From the NCBI GenBank assembly GCA_031261625.1, contig JAISJG010000010.1:1-25737 (forward strand): 25,737 bases of DNA, read 5' to 3'. Source of the stretch: Candidatus Methanoplasma sp. (lineage in GTDB: Archaea; Thermoplasmatota; Thermoplasmata; Methanomassiliicoccales; Methanomethylophilaceae). Position 1 is the stretch's first letter. The number at the start of each line of letters is the position of its first letter. Below are positions 23,208 through 25,737 of the stretch, piece after piece. The translations under genes were made by a program, and so were the position numbers. The notes beneath the pieces are model-generated. The model was not told where the DNA came from. It made no database searches and saw only the letters and a list, made by a program, of their open reading frames with translations.

Positions 23208-23633
23208 ATGGCATCTGAAAAAACCAAAGTTAGTAAGAAGGACGAGAAGTACGCTCCGAAGGCCGCAGCAAGACACGCAAAGCTGGCAAGGGAGAAGGAA
23301 GACGAGATCATCGCCTTTAAGAACAGGATCTACACCGATAAACGTCTTGCGAAGAAATACGAGACGGAACAGAAAGAAAAGATCAGAGAGCTTCCCAAAT
23401 CGGAAAAAGCCGCGGCCAAGGCCGAGCTTAAAGAATCCGTAGCAAAAAGAAAAGAAGGCGAAGCAAGGGACAGAAAGACCCTCGATCAGCTTATCCGTGA
23501 GGAAAAGATCGAGAAGAAACTCGCTAAGGGCGAGGACCGTGCCGACGAAGAATGGGTGAGCGGCGGCAAAAAGAAGGATTCTCCCAAAGAGAAGCCCAAA
23601 AAGAAGGAAAAACCCAAGAAAAAAGACGAGTGA
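23208..23633 (+). CDS. Lysine-rich, highly charged coiled-coil protein
   Basis: 141 residues, no family recognised. Nearly every second residue is charged (mostly Lys and Glu). A long helical stretch from about 18 to 113 (ARHAKLAREKEDEII, KYETEQKEKIREL, KAAAKAELKESVAKRK) has the look of a charged single alpha-helix or coiled coil, and the tail after GGKKKDS is built of K-E-K-P-K-K-K repeats. No membrane segment or cysteine. It may bind nucleic acid or the ribosome, which is inference only. A GGTGA site (23199-23203) precedes the ATG, and it follows the superoxide reductase terminator, so it has its own promoter. Confidence 0.75.
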   Translation: MASEKTKVSKKDEKYAPKAAARHAKLAREKEDEIIAFKNRIYTDKRLAKKYETEQKEKIRELPKSEKAAAKAELKESVAKRKEGEARDRKTLDQLIREEKIEKKLAKGEDRADEEWVSGGKKKDSPKEKPKKKEKPKKKDE

Positions 23634-23648
23634 TCCCGTATCACTCCA

Positions 23649-23677
23649 TGGATATCGTCATTGATGGACGATATCCA
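23649..23677 (+). terminator. 11-bp perfect hairpin after the lysine-rich gene
   Basis: TGGATATCGTC (23649-23659) and GACGATATCCA (23667-23677) form a perfect stem around ATTGATG, 16 bases after the stop codon. The following CCATTATCATTATATG is T-rich but not a T run, so it may be a terminator or an RNA structure. A TATA-like TTATATG for the next gene directly follows it. Confidence 0.6.
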
Positions 23678-23698
23678 CCATTATCATTATATGTTATA

Positions 23699-23740
23699 GC
23701 GGGGATTGGGCAACTCCGCGTCACATAGCGATGGGCAACC
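23699..23740 (+). promoter_or_regulatory. Structured leader with two GGGCAAC hairpin-loop motifs
   Basis: GCGGGG (23699-23704) and CTCCGC (23714-23719) form a 6-bp stem (one wobble pair) with GGGCAAC in and next to its loop (23708-23714). A second GGGCAAC sits at 23733-23739, 25 bases further on, flanked by CACA (23722-23725) and TGTG (23741-23744). Downstream, GGATGGATACCAACC can fold back as well. It lies between a TATA-like element (about 23685-23695) and the surface-protein coding region. No named riboswitch class fits. A coding explanation (start at 23731) competes for the second copy. Confidence 0.35.
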
Positions 23741-25737
23741 TGTGTCAGGGATGGATACCAACCGGGGGAAAAATCTTGATCGGCAAGGCAGCGATAGCTG
23801 TTGTACTGATCGTTGCCGTCTCTTCGACAATAGGCGCGTTCGTACTTATCAGCAGTAACAGTGACGGTTCCGAGAATGTAGTGAGCTACTACGACGGGAA
23901 CAATAAAATAGGCGAGAACAGGGAACATACAGGCTCGTCCATCAGTCTTCTGAACAGTATAGAGTCGGAAGAACGGACACTTTTCGGATGGAGCACTCTG
24001 CCGAACGGCGGAGGAACGGTGTACGGACCTCATTCCGAATTCGTTCTGAACGGTAATATAACTCTGTATGCGATGGTCGCCGATGGTAAATTCACGATCA
24101 ACGGGAACAATGCGGAGTTCGAACCCGCTTCTTCCGCACGTACGGATCCGTTGATCATAGATCTGGGATACGCCAGAGGCGTCACGTCCGTGACCGTCGG
24201 CAGCGGGATCCTGGAAAAGCTGAATGCCGACGATTCGTCGTTGAGAATAGAATATTACGGCGGATTGGTTGTTTTATTGGATTCCGTCGCAGTGAAGGGA
24301 GCTTCCGTCAACGGGAACCTCACGGTAGGATTCTCCACCGGAATAACGGATACGACTGAGATATCCATCATATCAGGAGCATCCGGTACGCAATACAAAG
24401 GGAGCGGAGTGAAAGCCGTTGTGGACAGCGGTCCTTCCTACTCCGTAATGAAAGTATTCCTTGTGGGATCGGACGGGACCGAGACGGAAACTGTATATTC
24501 CGAGGCCGACGGAAAAATACAGTTCGATATCTCCGGTCATCCGGGATTCAGGACCGTGGAGCTGTTCAAGGTCGATAAAGAGAACGGCAATGTGCAGATA
24601 TTGCCGATATATTCCAATTATTTCCAAAAATACGGTATGTTCGCGACCGGGGACGTATTCAAACTCTCCCAGACGGGCGGATTGAAACTCAGTGTCACCG
24701 GTGCGACAAGGTCCGGCGACGGCAATTATGTCGTTTCCGGGAAATCGTCTGTTTCGATCGGAACATCGGAAAAGACGGGATCATTCGATATAGTACTGCC
24801 GGAAGAGCAGATCGGGTATACCCTGACATCGGATCAGGACAGTGTCCCTCTCGGCGGGAACTGTATCATTACTTACAAAAGACTCTCCGGATATTCGGAT
24901 AAGGAACTGGCCGTATCAGTGAACGGGACAATCATAGCCCTTAACGGTCTGGGCGAACTGCATCTGTCGGATATCGATGAAGATCAGTACATAACTGTCG
25001 AAGGTGTGTACGATGTCAGGGAATACAATATCATAATCCCCGAAAAACAGGTCGGATATGTTCTTAAGACTTCGGTCGACAGGCTGCACCACGGACAGTC
25101 GTACACCGTCACATTCGAACTCGAACCAGGATACGGTAAGACCTCGGAGTTCAGCATACACATATTCGGAGGTGTCGAACTCAACCTCTCGCGCGGTGAG
25201 ACCCTGGTCAAAGACGTCAGAGGGGAACACGTGATCCTGGTGGACGGTGTGGAGATAATCAATTACAATGTGGTCGCAGGGAAGAACACGGTGCTCCGGG
25301 TCAACGGACACGCTGCTTCCACGGCCACCATATTCGATATCGTCACCATCGATCCGGCGTTCGGATACGTTCTGCCTTCGACGTTCGAGGATCTGTTCCC
25401 CAATACGGTGAAGAAACTGTCGGACGGTTACAAAGTATCCGGAAATGTGAATTTCCCGTCTGTCGTGAAGATAACTGTAGGTGAGAATCTCATTGCGAAC
25501 GGATATTCCGCCGGAAAATCCTTCGATATATGCAGCGGGGACCCTGTCATGGTTACTGCAGAGTCGGGTTACTCCTTGTCGGATAACTACGTTAGCAGAC
25601 TGTCGGAGATATCCGGAAAATCCCTGTCCGGAGGGAAGTACACTTTCAGCGAGGATACAATACTTCCGTCGGTATTCAGAGTGATATACATGGGTTATGA
25701 CTCCGAACTTGCCAGATATTACATTGCGGATGGAGAT
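23731..25737 (+). CDS. Large surface protein with an InlB-type repeat (3' end outside the window)
   Basis: The frame is open from ATG 23731 to the last base (669 codons) and continues beyond the window. A TTG at 23776, behind GGGGGA, is the alternative start and gives a more typical short signal anchor (M-I-G-K plus AAIAVVLIVAVSSTIGAFV). After the membrane segment, about residues 50-117 match a Listeria-Bacteroides repeat: V-S-Y-Y-D-G-N-N, then L-F-G-W-S-T-L-P-N-G-G-G-T-x-Y and N-G-N-I-T-L-Y-A-M-V. The rest is beta-rich with at least three diverged repeats, each opening with a strand and aromatic-Gly motif (LPEEQIGYTL, IPEKQVGYVL, IDPAFGYVL). It is a surface-exposed, probably adhesive protein; the ligand is unknown. 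Confidence 0.85.
   Translation, partial: MGNLCQGWIPTGGKILIGKAAIAVVLIVAVSSTIGAFVLISSNSDGSENVVSYYDGNNKIGENREHTGSSISLLNSIESEERTLFGWSTLPNGGGTVYGPHSEFVLNGNITLYAMVADGKFTINGNNAEFEPASSARTDPLIIDLGYARGVTSVTVGSGILEKLNADDSSLRIEYYGGLVVLLDSVAVKGASVNGNLTVGFSTGITDTTEISIISGASGTQYKGSGVKAVVDSGPSYSVMKVFLVGSDGTETETVYSEADGKIQFDISGHPGFRTVELFKVDKENGNVQILPIYSNYFQKYGMFATGDVFKLSQTGGLKLSVTGATRSGDGNYVVSGKSSVSIGTSEKTGSFDIVLPEEQIGYTLTSDQDSVPLGGNCIITYKRLSGYSDKELAVSVNGTIIALNGLGELHLSDIDEDQYITVEGVYDVREYNIIIPEKQVGYVLKTSVDRLHHGQSYTVTFELEPGYGKTSEFSIHIFGGVELNLSRGETLVKDVRGEHVILVDGVEIINYNVVAGKNTVLRVNGHAASTATIFDIVTIDPAFGYVLPSTFEDLFPNTVKKLSDGYKVSGNVNFPSVVKITVGENLIANGYSAGKSFDICSGDPVMVTAESGYSLSDNYVSRLSEISGKSLSGGKYTFSEDTILPSVFRVIYMGYDSELARYYIADGD

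Noticed and set aside
23699..23776. Known riboswitch (cyclic di-GMP or similar) in the surface-protein leader
   Set aside because: Only a GGGCAAC-like fragment recalls that class; the conserved second helix and receptor loops are missing. Kept as an unnamed structured leader.

Overview
The window is about 25.7 kb of compact archaeal chromosome. The archaeal assignment rests on sn-glycerol-1-phosphate dehydrogenase (ether-lipid synthesis), Hel308 helicase, membrane-inserted LonB protease, an archaeal-type NMN adenylyltransferase, a UPF0179 protein and TATA-box promoters, many about 24-29 nt from a start codon. Large surface proteins with Listeria-Bacteroides (InlB-like) repeats, superoxide reductase and an Isf-type flavoprotein fit an anaerobic, possibly host-associated Thermoplasmatota lineage such as the Methanomassiliicoccales. 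That lineage is my inference; no methanogenesis gene lies in the window.

Layout. 1-1881: 3' end of a large surface protein with a C-terminal membrane anchor. 2043-2715 (minus): DUF2188-type protein and a parvulin prolyl isomerase, one operon. 2857-4404: membrane protein with zinc ribbons and a GTPase-like domain, meeting a pirin gene tail to tail. 5577-6326: bacterial-type RluF-like pseudouridine synthase. 6353-6595: unlabelled remnant of a COG1373/DUF4143 ATPase. 6619-7312 (minus): small membrane protein and a flavin split-barrel protein. 7540-9692: thrB-thrC, the last two steps of threonine synthesis. 9689-11944 (minus): hel308. 12034-13074: secreted transglutaminase-like protein. 13141-15222: lonB.

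15295-17034: nadM-pncC-ThiF/MoeB-like operon, joining NMN adenylylation, NMN deamidation and a ubiquitin-like activating enzyme. 17068-18616 (minus): three tandem four-helix membrane paralogues, each with its own terminator; the third has a frameshift. 18842-19765: purC. 19769-21260 (minus): egsA and UPF0179. 21329-21877: iron-sulfur flavoprotein. 21855-22478 (minus): possible HisA-related barrel protein. 22697-23074: superoxide reductase with a strong terminator. 23208-23633: lysine-rich coiled-coil protein. 23731 to the end: the 5' part of a second large surface protein, open to the window edge, behind a leader with paired hairpins.

Most genes are housekeeping. The least explained items are the zinc-ribbon/GTPase membrane protein, the three-paralogue membrane array, the ATPase remnant, the structured leader at 23699-23776 and the two surface proteins. 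I saw no tRNA, rRNA, CRISPR array or intact mobile element. No gene-free stretch exceeds 300 bases.
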